Shown here: positions 33,860 through 43,825 of the stretch, piece by piece
How positions within the stretch are numbered: the stretch's first letter is position 1
Layout: every line of letters begins with the position of its first letter
Notes under the pieces: model-generated
The model's input: the letters and a program-made list of their open reading frames with translations, nothing else
Told to the model about the DNA's origin: nothing
Databases searched by the model: none
Program-made: the position numbers and the translations under genes
Origin: an uncultured Bacteroidales bacterium
Lineage (GTDB): Bacteria > Bacteroidota > Bacteroidia > Bacteroidales > Marinilabiliaceae
Assembly: GCA_934717675.1 (NCBI GenBank)
Contig: CAKUYZ010000007.1
Span: 1 to 58,282, forward strand
Length of the DNA stretch: 58,282 nt
Reading direction: 5' to 3'

Positions 33860-36286
33860 CTACTGCCGCTCCCGCTCCACTTTGGTGACAAAAGCGCCAT
33901 CGAAGCCAGCCGAGCGCACCGCCAGGATGTCGGCCCCTGCGTCGGCCGCCGTGGCGTAGGCCCCGTAGTAATAGCGCGTCAGGCCGCGGTCTGGCAGTGG
34001 GAGCGAGGAGACGGCGTCGGGGTTGGGCAACTTGGCCAAAAGGGCCGGCCGGCTGCGGAAAGCCCCAAGTTGTATCTTGTAGTCGGCCGCTGAGACTTCC
34101 TCCGCGGCGGCGCTCCCCCCTTGTCGGTCTTCGGGAGCGGTGGGAGATGACGAGACGGGGGCTGGGGACACCTCCTCCGCTTTGTCCATCGCAGGAGCGG
34201 TCGGCCGCTCGGGTTCTGTGGCTGCGGGCGGGGCGGTGGATGCCGCGTCGCCGTCATGCAGCCGCGGCAGTGGGAATGTGCCATCGGCATGGGCGGCGTA
34301 GCGCATGAGGCATCGCTCATAGGCGGCCACAGCCCTGCGACATGTGGCGACAGAGTCTGCGGCCTGCGCCTCGGCCGCTGTTTGCGAGGCCAGCGTGACG
34401 GCCGCTTGGTGGAGGTCGGTCAGTTCCGACGCGTCATAGCCCGCCAGGCTGGCTGTCAGCCGCCCGTAGGCTCGCTCAAAGGTGTTTATTTTGGAGCGGT
34501 AGGCTCGCACCGTAAGGTCATTGGCCATCTGCCTATATTTCTTCACGCTGGCATCTTCTTGCGCCACCGCGCCTTGCAGGTATCGGTCTTCCTCCTGGGC
34601 GGCCTCCAGCGTCAGGATTTGCGCCCATGCCAGGAGGCTGTCCTGCTCCAAGACGGCCTCGCGTTCGGAGTCGGTAAGCACGGCCAGTAGGTCGTCATCT
34701 TCCGCCGCCTTGGCCTCTTGGAAGAAGACGGGCGAATAAGATGAGAAATTGGAGGGCGATAAGGCTCTTTCCGAGGCGCGCGCCGGGGCTTCGGCTTTTA
34801 GTTTGATGGCGGCTAGCGGCACGTAGCTGCCCGCCTCAATCTGTTCCGCCAATGTCTTGAGTTCCTCATTTCGGGCTTGCTCGGTCTTTTCCGCGGCCTC
34901 GTCTTCCAAAGCGTATATGCTCCTCTCCGTCTGGAGCAGCTCTTGCAGCTTGGCGTTTCGTTCCAGGCTCGAAGTCAAGGCCATGAACTCTTTGCGTTGG
35001 GCGGCCATCTGGCGCACCATGCTGTCTTTTTCGGCGGCGGACCGCAAAGCCTGCTGGTAGAGGCTCTTGGCCTTAGGGTTTCGGAAATGCTCCCAACGTG
35101 TGTAGGTGAGAGAGTCGCACAGCGCCAACTTCAGTTGGGCTTTGGGAGCGGCGGGCGCGGCCTTGGCGCGCTGACCGGCCCCTTGCCTTGCCGCAACGTG
35201 GGCCAATGCGGCCGCGTCGGAGTCCAGGGGAAGGCTCTGCGCACGGCGGATGTCGGCTGTAGAATGCGCCATACTGCGAACCACGGAGTCGTCCCACACA
35301 ATCTGATAGACTGTCACAGAGTCGGTGCCGCCCGTCTCGCGGTTGGATGCGAACCAGGCCCTGCCGGAGAACTCGTCGGGCAGGAACATATAGTCGTCAT
35401 AGGGGGAGTTGAACGGCACTCCCATATTGACGGGTTCGGAGAATGTGCGCGTGTCGGGGTCGTAGGTGGAGCGGTAGATGTCGTAGCCGCCCATGCCGCC
35501 TGGTCGGTTTGACGAGAAGTAGAGCGTCTGGCCATCTGTAAGCAGTACAGGGGTGCGGTCGTCAGCGGGGGCCGGGGCCTCGATGCCCGCCAAGCGTGTC
35601 ATGTCTCCCCATCCGCCAATGAGTTTCTCCATCTTCATGAGTTTGTCTCGGCCAGCATCGTCGGGGAGGGAGAAATAGGCCGCATCGGCGCGCTCGGTCA
35701 TATACATCAGCCCGTTAGGGTCGATGTCGCTTTGGAAGAAGCTGGAGTTTCGGCACACGGAGCCCACCTCGCGCGAGGCCCCGTAGGCCGAGAGCATCTC
35801 AGACGCCGGCAATTTGGTCTTGGCCACCACGCGGAGGCTGAACACTTTGCCGGCGATTTGTATGGCCGACTCGCACTCGGCATCGAACCTCCGCGCCAAA
35901 GCGGCCAACGCCTCGTCTTTTGCCGTGGGCAAGAATTTGGAGAAAGATGAGCGCGCCTGCTCATACTCACACATGAGCTGATAGGCGCGACCCAAATAGA
36001 GGTTGGCGTCGGACTTCATGAAGCCGCGGAGCTGCGCCAGGTGCAGGCGTTTGACGGCGTCTTCCACATTACGACCCGTCATGGCCTCCGACGCGCCAAG
36101 GTAGAAGTTCACCTTAGGGTCCCTCTCGCCGTCGGTGGTGACGGGCATGAGGGTGGCGCAGGCCTCTGAATATTGCTTGCCGGCAAAAAGAGTCGCGGCC
36201 TTTTGCACAGCCTCTTGCCTAGATTGGCCAAAGGCCGCTCCATAAGCCGAGGCGAGGGAGAGTATGGCGATGAGTATCCGTTTCAT
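33860..36286 (-). CDS. Large exported PD40/SPOR-like protein
   Basis: An 808-residue exported protein. A signal peptide ends near Phe-Gly-Gln (about residue 20). A TPR-like helical region follows (about 20-140), then a PD40/WD40-like beta-propeller segment (about 230-330, with LYFSSNRPGGMGGYDIY and the repeat-like AWFASNRETGG), as in OmpA-linked envelope proteins of Bacteroidetes. After a long Ala/Glu-rich helical section (about 350-640) and a Pro/Ala/Ser linker, the last 75 residues (YKIQLGAFRSRPA... FDGAFVTKV) look like a SPOR domain, which binds denuded peptidoglycan. The ATG at 36286 heads the signal peptide; a GTG at 36313 overlaps the ClC stop. It lies 23 bases after the ClC channel gene. 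Confidence 0.75.
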   Translation of the reverse strand: MKRILIAILSLASAYGAAFGQSRQEAVQKAATLFAGKQYSEACATLMPVTTDGERDPKVNFYLGASEAMTGRNVEDAVKRLHLAQLRGFMKSDANLYLGRAYQLMCEYEQARSSFSKFLPTAKDEALAALARRFDAECESAIQIAGKVFSLRVVAKTKLPASEMLSAYGASREVGSVCRNSSFFQSDIDPNGLMYMTERADAAYFSLPDDAGRDKLMKMEKLIGGWGDMTRLAGIEAPAPADDRTPVLLTDGQTLYFSSNRPGGMGGYDIYRSTYDPDTRTFSEPVNMGVPFNSPYDDYMFLPDEFSGRAWFASNRETGGTDSVTVYQIVWDDSVVRSMAHSTADIRRAQSLPLDSDAAALAHVAARQGAGQRAKAAPAAPKAQLKLALCDSLTYTRWEHFRNPKAKSLYQQALRSAAEKDSMVRQMAAQRKEFMALTSSLERNAKLQELLQTERSIYALEDEAAEKTEQARNEELKTLAEQIEAGSYVPLAAIKLKAEAPARASERALSPSNFSSYSPVFFQEAKAAEDDDLLAVLTDSEREAVLEQDSLLAWAQILTLEAAQEEDRYLQGAVAQEDASVKKYRQMANDLTVRAYRSKINTFERAYGRLTASLAGYDASELTDLHQAAVTLASQTAAEAQAADSVATCRRAVAAYERCLMRYAAHADGTFPLPRLHDGDAASTAPPAATEPERPTAPAMDKAEEVSPAPVSSSPTAPEDRQGGSAAAEEVSAADYKIQLGAFRSRPALLAKLPNPDAVSSLPLPDRGLTRYYYGAYATAADAGADILAVRSAGFDGAFVTKVERERQ

Positions 36287-36309
36287 TGCTGATTTGTGAG
36301 GGATGGGAA

Positions 36310-38100
36310 TCACTCGTAGGATATGTGCGTGAGCACTCGTCGGTAGACCGTGAGAATCTTTGACTTAGAGACAAAACCGACATATTTCCTATGATCCACC
36401 ACAGGCAGATTCCACGCCCCTGTGGACTCGAACTTGTCCATCACGCTCTCCATGTTCTCATCGGTCGAGATGAAAGCCGGCGGGATGACCATAAGCTCGC
36501 GGACCTTTGTGACCTCATATTTCTCCCGATCGAACATGATGGGGCGTATGTCATTGAGCAACACCACGCCAATGAGTTCATCACGGCCATTGACCACCGG
36601 GAATATGTTTCTGCTGGACTGCGCTATGAGCCCGATCAGGTCACCAAGTGTGGCGTCTCCCCTGACGGGTGTGAAGTCAGTCTCAATGACCTTGTCGAGG
36701 TGCATAAGCGTGAGCACCGTCTTGTCTTTCTTGTGCGTGAGCAACTCGCCCTTGTCGGCCAGAGGCTTGGTGTAGATGCTCTGCGGCTCGAAACAGGCCA
36801 TGGTGACGTGACTGAGCGTAGACGTTATCATAAGCGGGAGCAGGAGCGAGTATCCGTTAGTTATCTCTGCTATCAGGAATATGGCCGTCATGGGCGCGTG
36901 CATGACCCCCGCCATGACCCCCGCCATGCCGACGAGGGTGAAGTTTGTCGTGGGCAAGTCGCAGCCGAAAAGGGTGTTGAGGCCTTGCGAAAAGAAAAAG
37001 CCCGTGACGGCCCCCATAAACAGCGACGGCGCGAAAGTGCCGCCCACGCCTCCCGCGCCCGTGGTGGCTGCCGTGGCCACGGTCTTGAGCAAGAGGATGA
37101 GGCCGGCATAGAGCAGCACGGCACCGTTGGAGCGGCCAAAGAGCGACTCTAGCGGCGACTCGTCCATGGCGTTGGAAGCGTTGCCCTGGAGGAGCTGGCT
37201 GATGGTGGTGTAGCCCTCGCCATAGAGCGGCGGCAGCAAGAATATGAGCACGCCAAGGATGGAACTGCCAACGAGCCACTTGACCCAAGGGTTTGATATT
37301 CGTCCCATACGCCCCTCGGTGAACCACATGGTGCGCGCGAAGAGCAACGAGATGAAGCCGGCAAAGACGCCCAAAAGACAGTAGAACGGGACGTTGCCCA
37401 AGACGAAGTCGCTTATGCGGCTCATAGAGAACTCCACATCGCTGCCCATGAACCAATAGGTCACAGAAGTGGCCACCACGGCCGATATCATGAGCGGCAC
37501 CATGGACGCCATGGTCAGGTTGAGCATGAGAATCTCTAGCGTGAAGACAACTCCCGCAATGGGGGCCTTGAACACGCCGGCTATGCCGCCCGCCGCGCCA
37601 CAGGCCATAAGGAGCGTCACCGTCTTATAGTCCAACTTAAAGAACTTGGCAATGTTGCTGCCTATGCCCGCGCCCGTGAGCGCGATAGGAGCCTCGGCTC
37701 CCACCGACCCGCCGAAACCGATGGTGAAAGAGCTGGTGACGATGGACGAGTAGATGTGATGCGGCGGCAGGGAGCTGCCCGTCTGCGATATGGCGTAGAG
37801 AATCTGCGTGATGCCATGCCCCAGGTTTCCGCGGATGACATATCGCACCAAGAGCCACGAGATGAGAATGCCCACAGCCGGGCTCACGAGCAGCAGCAGG
37901 TTGAAATTGAGGCCAGAGAACCCGTCTACGAAAGTTTTGACGAAAGTTATGGTGTGCTTGAGGGTGACAGCGGCCAGACCACTGACCACCCCCACGACCA
38001 GACTGAGCAGGATGACGAAATAACGTTGGCCAATCTTGTCGACAACCCAGCGGCTGGCATTGTCCGCCATGAGCTGGATGAGATTGAGTATCTTGGACAT
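36310..38100 (-). CDS. ClC-family chloride channel/transporter with CBS domains
   Basis: A 596-residue membrane protein. The ClC core of some ten helices spans about residues 20-430, with the selectivity motif GFGGSVGAEAP (the family's GSGIP/GxxGPE-like segments) and GAGGVGGTFAPSL. Two CBS domains follow (about 455-595), which usually sense nucleotides. It moves Cl- or another anion, as channel or H+ antiporter. The start at 38100 (MSKILN) is chosen because a -7 box lies at 38191-38198 and an upstream frame to 38193 would overlap it. Confidence 0.9.
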   Translation of the reverse strand: MSKILNLIQLMADNASRWVVDKIGQRYFVILLSLVVGVVSGLAAVTLKHTITFVKTFVDGFSGLNFNLLLLVSPAVGILISWLLVRYVIRGNLGHGITQILYAISQTGSSLPPHHIYSSIVTSSFTIGFGGSVGAEAPIALTGAGIGSNIAKFFKLDYKTVTLLMACGAAGGIAGVFKAPIAGVVFTLEILMLNLTMASMVPLMISAVVATSVTYWFMGSDVEFSMSRISDFVLGNVPFYCLLGVFAGFISLLFARTMWFTEGRMGRISNPWVKWLVGSSILGVLIFLLPPLYGEGYTTISQLLQGNASNAMDESPLESLFGRSNGAVLLYAGLILLLKTVATAATTGAGGVGGTFAPSLFMGAVTGFFFSQGLNTLFGCDLPTTNFTLVGMAGVMAGVMHAPMTAIFLIAEITNGYSLLLPLMITSTLSHVTMACFEPQSIYTKPLADKGELLTHKKDKTVLTLMHLDKVIETDFTPVRGDATLGDLIGLIAQSSRNIFPVVNGRDELIGVVLLNDIRPIMFDREKYEVTKVRELMVIPPAFISTDENMESVMDKFESTGAWNLPVVDHRKYVGFVSKSKILTVYRRVLTHISYE

Positions 38101-38190
38101 TATCCCTCTTTTCAAGAACCATGGGGCAGAAGCCGAGCCGCGCCCCCTCGGGCGCGGCAAGAGACTCCGCGGCCTCCCCCTAAAAACGCA

Positions 38191-38198
38191 CAAATATA
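38191..38198 (-). promoter_or_regulatory. Probable -7 box for the ClC gene
   Basis: TATATTTG on the minus strand fits TAnnTTTG. The leader to the chosen start would be about 85 bases. No -33 element at the right spacing was found. Confidence 0.35.
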
Positions 38199-38274
38199 GA
38201 GTTTGAAAACGACATTATGAAATTGAAATGCAGCGGCCACGGGCCGCCACTACCCGTCTTTGCCATTTATGACC

Positions 38275-38282
38275 TACCTTTG
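38275..38282 (+). promoter_or_regulatory. Probable -7 box for the menaquinone operon
   Basis: TACCTTTG on the plus strand fits TAnnTTTG and ends 12 bases before the ATG at 38295. This supports 38295 rather than 38217 as the menF start. No clear -33 element was found. Confidence 0.4.
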
Positions 38283-38294
38283 CACTTAGCAACC

Positions 38295-39332
38295 ATGCAG
38301 GATAACGAACACACACACGGCAGCTACGCGATGTTTCGGCTGCCGGCCTGTGGCGAAGAGAGCCACACACTGGAGTGCGAGCCGGAAGAGCTTGACGACG
38401 TGAGCCTTGCCGCAGGCCGCACGGGCTTCATATTCGCCCCCTTTGACCTCAGCGGGCCTCAGCCCATCCTTTTCTTCCCTGGCGAGTCGCGCCTTATTTC
38501 GCAGCCGAGCCGCCGTTGCGGGCCAACAGCGACAGCCGAGCCGCGCCATGACGGCGGGCAAGGCGACTACGCCGAGAGCTTCAGCACATTGCACTCCCTG
38601 CTCCGCGACAAAAAGCTGCGAAAAGTGGTGCTGTCGCGGCGAGCCGCTGTGGCATGCCCACAGGCCGAGGGTAAGGCCAGAGAACTGTACTCCGCAGCTT
38701 GCGAAGCCTACCCGCAAGCCTTTGTGGCGTTAATCAGCGCCCCGCGCTGCGGCACTTGGCTCATGGCCACGCCCGAACTGCTGCTGGAGAGCCGCGGTGG
38801 CACGCTGCGCACCATGGCGCTGGCAGGCACCATGCGCACGAGACCTGAAGGCCTGGTGGCATGGTGCCCAAAGAACAAAGACGAGCAGGCGGTGGTGGCG
38901 CAATATGTGGCAGAGACGCTCGCCCCCTTTGCCCAAGACCTTGAGACGCGAGGGCCAGAGACAACTTACGCGGCAAACCTGGCTCACCTTAGGACTCTCT
39001 TCACATTCACTTTGCGCCCCGGCGCGCGCGTCACCGACCTGATAGCCGCCCTGCACCCCACCCCTGCGGTGTGCGGACTGCCAAAGGCAGCGGCACTGGA
39101 GGCCTTGCGGGCGCACGAAGGCGCGGAACGGGAATATTACAGCGGCTTCGCTGGCGCGCTACAAGCCAATGGCGACGCCAACGTCTTCGTGACGCTACGG
39201 TGCATGAAGCTGAGCGGCGACGCATGCACCCTTTTCGCAGGCGGCGGGCTGATGCCCGAAAGCCAAATGGAAGACGAATGGACCGAGACCGAGGCCAAGA
39301 TGTCGGCTATGGCCAATCTTTTGAGAACATAA
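38295..39332 (+). CDS. menF: Isochorismate synthase MenF
   Basis: Converts chorismate to isochorismate, the first step of menaquinone synthesis. The 345-residue chorismate-binding domain shows KVVLSRR (about 105-111), WLMATPELLLES, MALAGT(MRT), a PKNKDEQAVV helix, THPTPAVCGLPK-type HPTPAVCGLP, EYYSGFAGA and GGGLMPESQMEDEWTETEAK with the metal-binding glutamates. Salvage of siderophores by EntC-type enzymes is unlikely because menD follows after ten bases. Confidence 0.92.
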   Translation: MQDNEHTHGSYAMFRLPACGEESHTLECEPEELDDVSLAAGRTGFIFAPFDLSGPQPILFFPGESRLISQPSRRCGPTATAEPRHDGGQGDYAESFSTLHSLLRDKKLRKVVLSRRAAVACPQAEGKARELYSAACEAYPQAFVALISAPRCGTWLMATPELLLESRGGTLRTMALAGTMRTRPEGLVAWCPKNKDEQAVVAQYVAETLAPFAQDLETRGPETTYAANLAHLRTLFTFTLRPGARVTDLIAALHPTPAVCGLPKAAALEALRAHEGAEREYYSGFAGALQANGDANVFVTLRCMKLSGDACTLFAGGGLMPESQMEDEWTETEAKMSAMANLLRT

Positions 39333-39342
39333 AGAGCCACAA

Positions 39343-41004
39343 ATGTTTAGCGACAATAAGACAATAAACATCTTGACCGCGCTGCTGACGCGCCACGGCA
39401 TCCGTCACGCCGTCACCTGCCCCGGCAGTCGCAACGCGCCAATATGCCACAACCTCAACGAGGCGGGTCTCACGTGCCACCCCGTCACCGACGAGCGGTC
39501 CGCCGCCTTTTTCGGCATCGGGCTGAGCCAAGCCCTGGGAGAGCCCGTGGCCGTGTGCGTCACGAGCGGCTCTGCGATATTGGACACAGCTCCGGCCGTG
39601 GCCGAGGCATATTATCAGCGCATCCCGCTGATTGTCATAGCGGCGGACCGCCCGTCGGCATGGATTGGGCAACTTGACGGCCAGACGATGCCGCAGACCG
39701 GCGCACTTGGCAGCATGGCGCGCAAGGCCGTATGCCTGCCAGAGGGAGACACGGAGGAAGACCTGTGGCACGCCGGCAGGCTGGTCAACGAGGCCCTGAT
39801 GGCGGCCAAGGGCCGAGCGCGAGGGCCCGTGCTGATAAACGTGCCAATCCGAGAGCCGCTGTATGAGTTTCACACAGAGAGGTTGCCAGACGTGAGGGTG
39901 TGCCAAACGGTGGAAGACGAGGGCGAGGGCGTGATGAGACGCGTGGCGGCGTTGATGGGGCAGGCGCGGAGGCCGCTCATTGTCATTGGCCAAGCCCAAG
40001 TATCGGCGCGGGCGGAGGGGTGGCCCACGCTCTTCGAGCCACTGTCTGGCGCGGGCGCGCCAAAGGTCAACGAGGCGGCTCACATCTTACGACACAGCCG
40101 CCTGGTCAAGGTCGATGATTATAGGCCCGACAAGATTCTCTACATTGGCGGCCACATTGTGAGCAAAGAGATGAAACAATTCTTGCGCTCATGCGGTGAG
40201 GCGGAGACCGTGCTAATATCTGACGACGGCGAGCTGCATGACGTGTTTCAGAACACCACGCTCGTGGGACGCTGCGACGCGGACGGACTGCTGCGGGCAC
40301 TCAGCCACACACCTTGCGCCGCCGACACTGCTTTTGCTGAAAAATGGGCGACGCTGCTAGACCGCGCAGAAGAGGCGTGTGGCCACAAGACGCCCACTTT
40401 CTCACAGTTGCAAGTGACCCAGACGCTTATGGAAGCCAAGCCACAGGCCACGCTCCACTTTGCGAACAGCTCCGCCGTGCGCCTGGGGTGCCTGGCCAGC
40501 CCGGCAAGGTTTTGGTGCAACCGCGGCATAAACGGCATAGACGGGTCGGTATCCACCGCCGCAGGCCACTCGGTTGGTCTGGACAAGGGCCTGTGCCTAT
40601 GCGTCTCTGGCGACCTGAGCTTTTTCTATGACCAAAACGCGCTGTGGAACAACGAGGTGGACTCCCGACTAAGAATTTTGCTGCTCAACAATGGCGGTGG
40701 CGGCATTTTCAGCCGCTTTGCTGGCCTGCGAGGCAGCGCGGCCCGCGAGAGGATTGTGATGGCGGAGCATAAGACCACGGCCCGTGGCGTCTGCGAGCAG
40801 AACCAAGTGGAATATGCCGAGGCTCATGACATTGGCAACGTGGAGCGGCTGCTGCCTTGGCTGCTGACCGATGGCGCGCGGACAGCCACGGACAGGCCGC
40901 GCCTGCTAGAGGTGTTCACCAATAAAGACGACGACCAGCGCGCGCTGACAGAGTATTATAAACACATTGTGACCGAATATGACAAGAGAGTGGAAAAAGA
41001 TTGA
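39343..41004 (+). CDS. menD: SEPHCHC synthase MenD
   Basis: Thiamine-diphosphate enzyme that joins 2-oxoglutarate-derived succinic semialdehyde to isochorismate, giving SEPHCHC. Motifs: CPGSRNAPI near the start, DERSAAFFGIG with the catalytic glutamate, the VTSGSA segment, and the C-terminal TPP site GDLSFFYDQNALWN. Length 553 is normal. It follows menF by ten bases and overlaps menB by 26. Confidence 0.96.
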   Translation: MFSDNKTINILTALLTRHGIRHAVTCPGSRNAPICHNLNEAGLTCHPVTDERSAAFFGIGLSQALGEPVAVCVTSGSAILDTAPAVAEAYYQRIPLIVIAADRPSAWIGQLDGQTMPQTGALGSMARKAVCLPEGDTEEDLWHAGRLVNEALMAAKGRARGPVLINVPIREPLYEFHTERLPDVRVCQTVEDEGEGVMRRVAALMGQARRPLIVIGQAQVSARAEGWPTLFEPLSGAGAPKVNEAAHILRHSRLVKVDDYRPDKILYIGGHIVSKEMKQFLRSCGEAETVLISDDGELHDVFQNTTLVGRCDADGLLRALSHTPCAADTAFAEKWATLLDRAEEACGHKTPTFSQLQVTQTLMEAKPQATLHFANSSAVRLGCLASPARFWCNRGINGIDGSVSTAAGHSVGLDKGLCLCVSGDLSFFYDQNALWNNEVDSRLRILLLNNGGGGIFSRFAGLRGSAARERIVMAEHKTTARGVCEQNQVEYAEAHDIGNVERLLPWLLTDGARTATDRPRLLEVFTNKDDDQRALTEYYKHIVTEYDKRVEKD

Positions 41005-41803
41005 GGGTCTAGACTTCAAAGAGATTCTTTTTGAGGAGTATAACCACATTGCCAAGATAACAATCAACAGGGAGCGTTGGCGCAACGCGTTCACGCCATT
41101 GACCACATGGGAGATGAGCCAAGCCCTGTCATATTGCCGCGAGGCTCAGGGCATAAGGGTGGTCATCTTGACCGGCGCCGGCCGCGTGGCATTTTGCGCC
41201 GGCGGCGACATGAACGTCAAGGGGCGCGGCGGCTATGTGGGGGCAGACGGCGTTCCTCGCCTCAACGTGCTGGATGTGCAGATGCAGATCCGCCGCCTGC
41301 CAAAGCCCGTCATTGCCATGGTCAACGGCTTCGCCATAGGCGGCGGCCACGTGCTGCACGTCATGTGCGACCTCTCCATTGCCAGCACCAATGCCATTTT
41401 TGGCCAAACGGGGCCTAGGGTCGGCAGCTTCGACGCGGGATTCGGGGCCTCATATCTGGCGCGCATTGTGGGGCAGAAGAAAGCCAGGGAGATATGGTTT
41501 CTCTGCGAGAAATATTCCGCGGCCGAGGCCCTGGAGATGGGGCTAGTGAACAAGGTGGTGGAGCCAGACGCGCTGGAAGACACGTGCGTGGAGTGGGCCG
41601 AGCGCATGATGGAGCATTCGCCATTGGCCTTGCGCATGATAAAAGCCGGCCTCAACGCCGAACTCGACGGGCAAGCCGGCATCCAGGAACTGGCGGGAGA
41701 CGCCACCATGCTATACTACACCATGGATGAGGCGCAAGAGGGCGGGCGCGCCTTCCTCGAAAAGCGCAAACCAGACTTTGACAAATTCCCTCATTTCCCA
41801 TAA
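40979..41803 (+). CDS. menB: 1,4-dihydroxy-2-naphthoyl-CoA synthase MenB
   Basis: Crotonase-fold enzyme that closes the second ring of the naphthoquinone from o-succinylbenzoyl-CoA. Signatures are FCAGGDMN (about 74-81, oxyanion hole), GGGHVLHVMCDLSIA and FGQTGPRVGSFDAGFG, the MenB-specific loop. Length 274 is normal. It begins inside menD (26-base overlap), so translation is coupled. Confidence 0.95.
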   Translation: MTREWKKIEGLDFKEILFEEYNHIAKITINRERWRNAFTPLTTWEMSQALSYCREAQGIRVVILTGAGRVAFCAGGDMNVKGRGGYVGADGVPRLNVLDVQMQIRRLPKPVIAMVNGFAIGGGHVLHVMCDLSIASTNAIFGQTGPRVGSFDAGFGASYLARIVGQKKAREIWFLCEKYSAAEALEMGLVNKVVEPDALEDTCVEWAERMMEHSPLALRMIKAGLNAELDGQAGIQELAGDATMLYYTMDEAQEGGRAFLEKRKPDFDKFPHFP

Positions 41804-41807
41804 AACC

Positions 41808-42854
41808 ATGCTGCACACTTCAATAGAGAGGCGAGTGCTGCGCTTCCGCACACCCGCCACGACGAGCCGCGGCACATATGCCACGCGCACCATACGCCTG
41901 GTTCACGTGACGGACGACGCGCGGCCCGGCATCGAGGGCGTGGGAGAATGCTCCCCGCTGCCCGACCTCTCGGCCGACGCGCTGACAGACAATGAGTATG
42001 ACCTGCTGCTGCTCACCGTGTGCCAAGACCTGCGCGAAAGCGGCACGATGGACAGCGAGGCGTTGCGCCCCTACCCCTCAATCTTGTTTGGGTTGGAGAC
42101 GGCCCTCTGGCAACTGGAGCGAGGCGGCGACACTGCCTTGTCAGACACTCCGTTCGCCCGCGGCGAGAATGGCATCAGGATAAACGGGTTGGTGTGGATG
42201 GGCTCTTTCGATGAGATGACGCGGCGCATGGAGGAGAAGGTCAAAGCCGGTTTCTCATGCGTCAAGCTGAAAATTGGCGGCATTGACTTCGAGCACGAGC
42301 TGGCCATGGTGCGCGCCCTGCGGGAGCGTTTCAGCCCCAAAGACATAGAGCTGCGCCTCGACGCAAATGGCGCCTTCGCCCCCAAAGACGCTCTGGGCAG
42401 GCTGGAGAGGCTGGCGGAATATGGGATACACTCAATTGAGCAGCCCATCCGCCAAGGGCAGTGGGACGAGATGGCGAGGCTTTGCGAGGCTTCGCCCATA
42501 GACATTGCCTTGGACGAGGAGCTTATTGGCGTGACCAACACCGAGGACAAATGTCGCCTGTTGGACACCATCCGCCCCCAATATTTGGTCATAAAGCCCA
42601 CTCTGCACGGCGGCATAAGCGGCACGCGCGAATGGGTGGAGTTGGCCAGGCAGCGCAGCATCGGGTCTTGGCTGACGAGCGCACTCGAGAGCAACGTGGG
42701 CCTCAACGCCATAGCCCACCTGGCCGCGGAGACCTACGGCACCGACCCCGCTATGCCGCAGGGTCTGGGCACAGGGCAGCTCTTTGAGACAAACACGGAG
42801 CGCCCCATCACAATCCGCGGCGAGCGGCTATATTACGCGCCAAGCAAGCTATGA
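41808..42854 (+). CDS. menC: o-Succinylbenzoate synthase MenC
   Basis: Enolase-superfamily dehydratase that makes o-succinylbenzoate. Catalytic pieces are VKLKIGG (general-acid Lys), LRLDANGAF (metal Asp), IEQPI (metal Glu), ALDEEL (metal Asp) and VIKPTLHGG (second Lys). Length 348. The start at 41808 follows the menB stop by four bases; a longer frame from 41727 is inside menB. It overlaps menE by four bases. Reaction order in the pathway is MenF, MenD, (MenH), MenC, MenE, MenB; menH is not in the window. Confidence 0.93.
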   Translation: MLHTSIERRVLRFRTPATTSRGTYATRTIRLVHVTDDARPGIEGVGECSPLPDLSADALTDNEYDLLLLTVCQDLRESGTMDSEALRPYPSILFGLETALWQLERGGDTALSDTPFARGENGIRINGLVWMGSFDEMTRRMEEKVKAGFSCVKLKIGGIDFEHELAMVRALRERFSPKDIELRLDANGAFAPKDALGRLERLAEYGIHSIEQPIRQGQWDEMARLCEASPIDIALDEELIGVTNTEDKCRLLDTIRPQYLVIKPTLHGGISGTREWVELARQRSIGSWLTSALESNVGLNAIAHLAAETYGTDPAMPQGLGTGQLFETNTERPITIRGERLYYAPSKL

Positions 42855-43825
42855 CACTAGACGAGTTCTTGGCCGAGTGGCAAGACGGGAGCCCCACCGT
42901 AAGGGTCAAGACGAGCGGATCAACGGGCGCGCCCAAGCCTATGGACGTGGAGAAGACGCGCATGAGGGCGAGCGCCCGCACCACGTGCGACTTTCTAGGC
43001 CTGCGCGAGGGAGACTGCGCGCTGCTGTGCCTGCCGTTAGACTACATAGCCGGCAAGATGATGGTTGTGAGGGCGCTGGAGCGCGGGCTGCGCCTCATTT
43101 GCCAAGAGCCCAGCTCTCACCCCATGCGAGGGCTAACGGTGTCCCCAGACTTCGCCGCGCTCACGCCCATGCAGGTGTGGGAGACGCTGCGAGATGAGCG
43201 TGAGCGCGAGACGCTCTTCGGCATCGGCAACGTGATCATAGGCGGCGGAGCCGTAGACCCCGACATTGCCAATAGACTACAAGGGGCGCGCGGGGCCGTG
43301 TGGAGCACCTACGGCATGACCGAGACACTGTCTCACATAGCCCTCCGACGCGTCAACGGCCCAGCCGCTAGCGAGTGGTACACTCCTTTCAACGGCGTGA
43401 GCGTGAGCCTGACAGATGACGGGCGTCTTGTCATTGACGCGCCAAACGTCTCCCCAAAGCGGCTGACGACAAACGACATTGCCGAACTGCGCACAGACCC
43501 GGGTGGCAAGACACGATTCAGAATCTTGGGGAGAGCCGACAATGTGATATGCTCTGGCGGCATAAAGATCCAAGCAGAGGAGGTCGAGCGACTGCTAGAC
43601 GGTAAGATAGGGGTGCCTTTTATGGTCACGTGGCGGCAAGACCCCAAACTAGGGCAAGCCGTGACACTGGTCATGGAGGGTGGAGACGCCGATGCCGCCA
43701 AAGATGCCTGCGAGGCCACCTTGCCCAAATATTGGAGACCTAAAACAATTGAAGTGGTGGGCAACCTGCCACGCACTGAAACAGGTAAAGTGAAAAGAAA
43801 AGCATGGGACAAGACAACAAAATGA
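42851..43825 (+). CDS. menE: o-Succinylbenzoate–CoA ligase MenE (compact form)
   Basis: Adenylate-forming enzyme that activates o-succinylbenzoate with ATP and CoA. P-loop-like A3 motif TSGSTGAPKP (about 21-30), A5 YGMTET, A8 GRADNVICSGGIKIQAEEVE and the A10 lysine region PRTETGKVKRKAW are all present. At 324 residues it lacks the N-terminal ~120 residues of the longer enzymes, as in other Bacteroidetes forms. It starts as ATGA with menC and ends as ATGA with the GNAT gene. Confidence 0.9.
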   Translation: MTLDEFLAEWQDGSPTVRVKTSGSTGAPKPMDVEKTRMRASARTTCDFLGLREGDCALLCLPLDYIAGKMMVVRALERGLRLICQEPSSHPMRGLTVSPDFAALTPMQVWETLRDERERETLFGIGNVIIGGGAVDPDIANRLQGARGAVWSTYGMTETLSHIALRRVNGPAASEWYTPFNGVSVSLTDDGRLVIDAPNVSPKRLTTNDIAELRTDPGGKTRFRILGRADNVICSGGIKIQAEEVERLLDGKIGVPFMVTWRQDPKLGQAVTLVMEGGDADAAKDACEATLPKYWRPKTIEVVGNLPRTETGKVKRKAWDKTTK

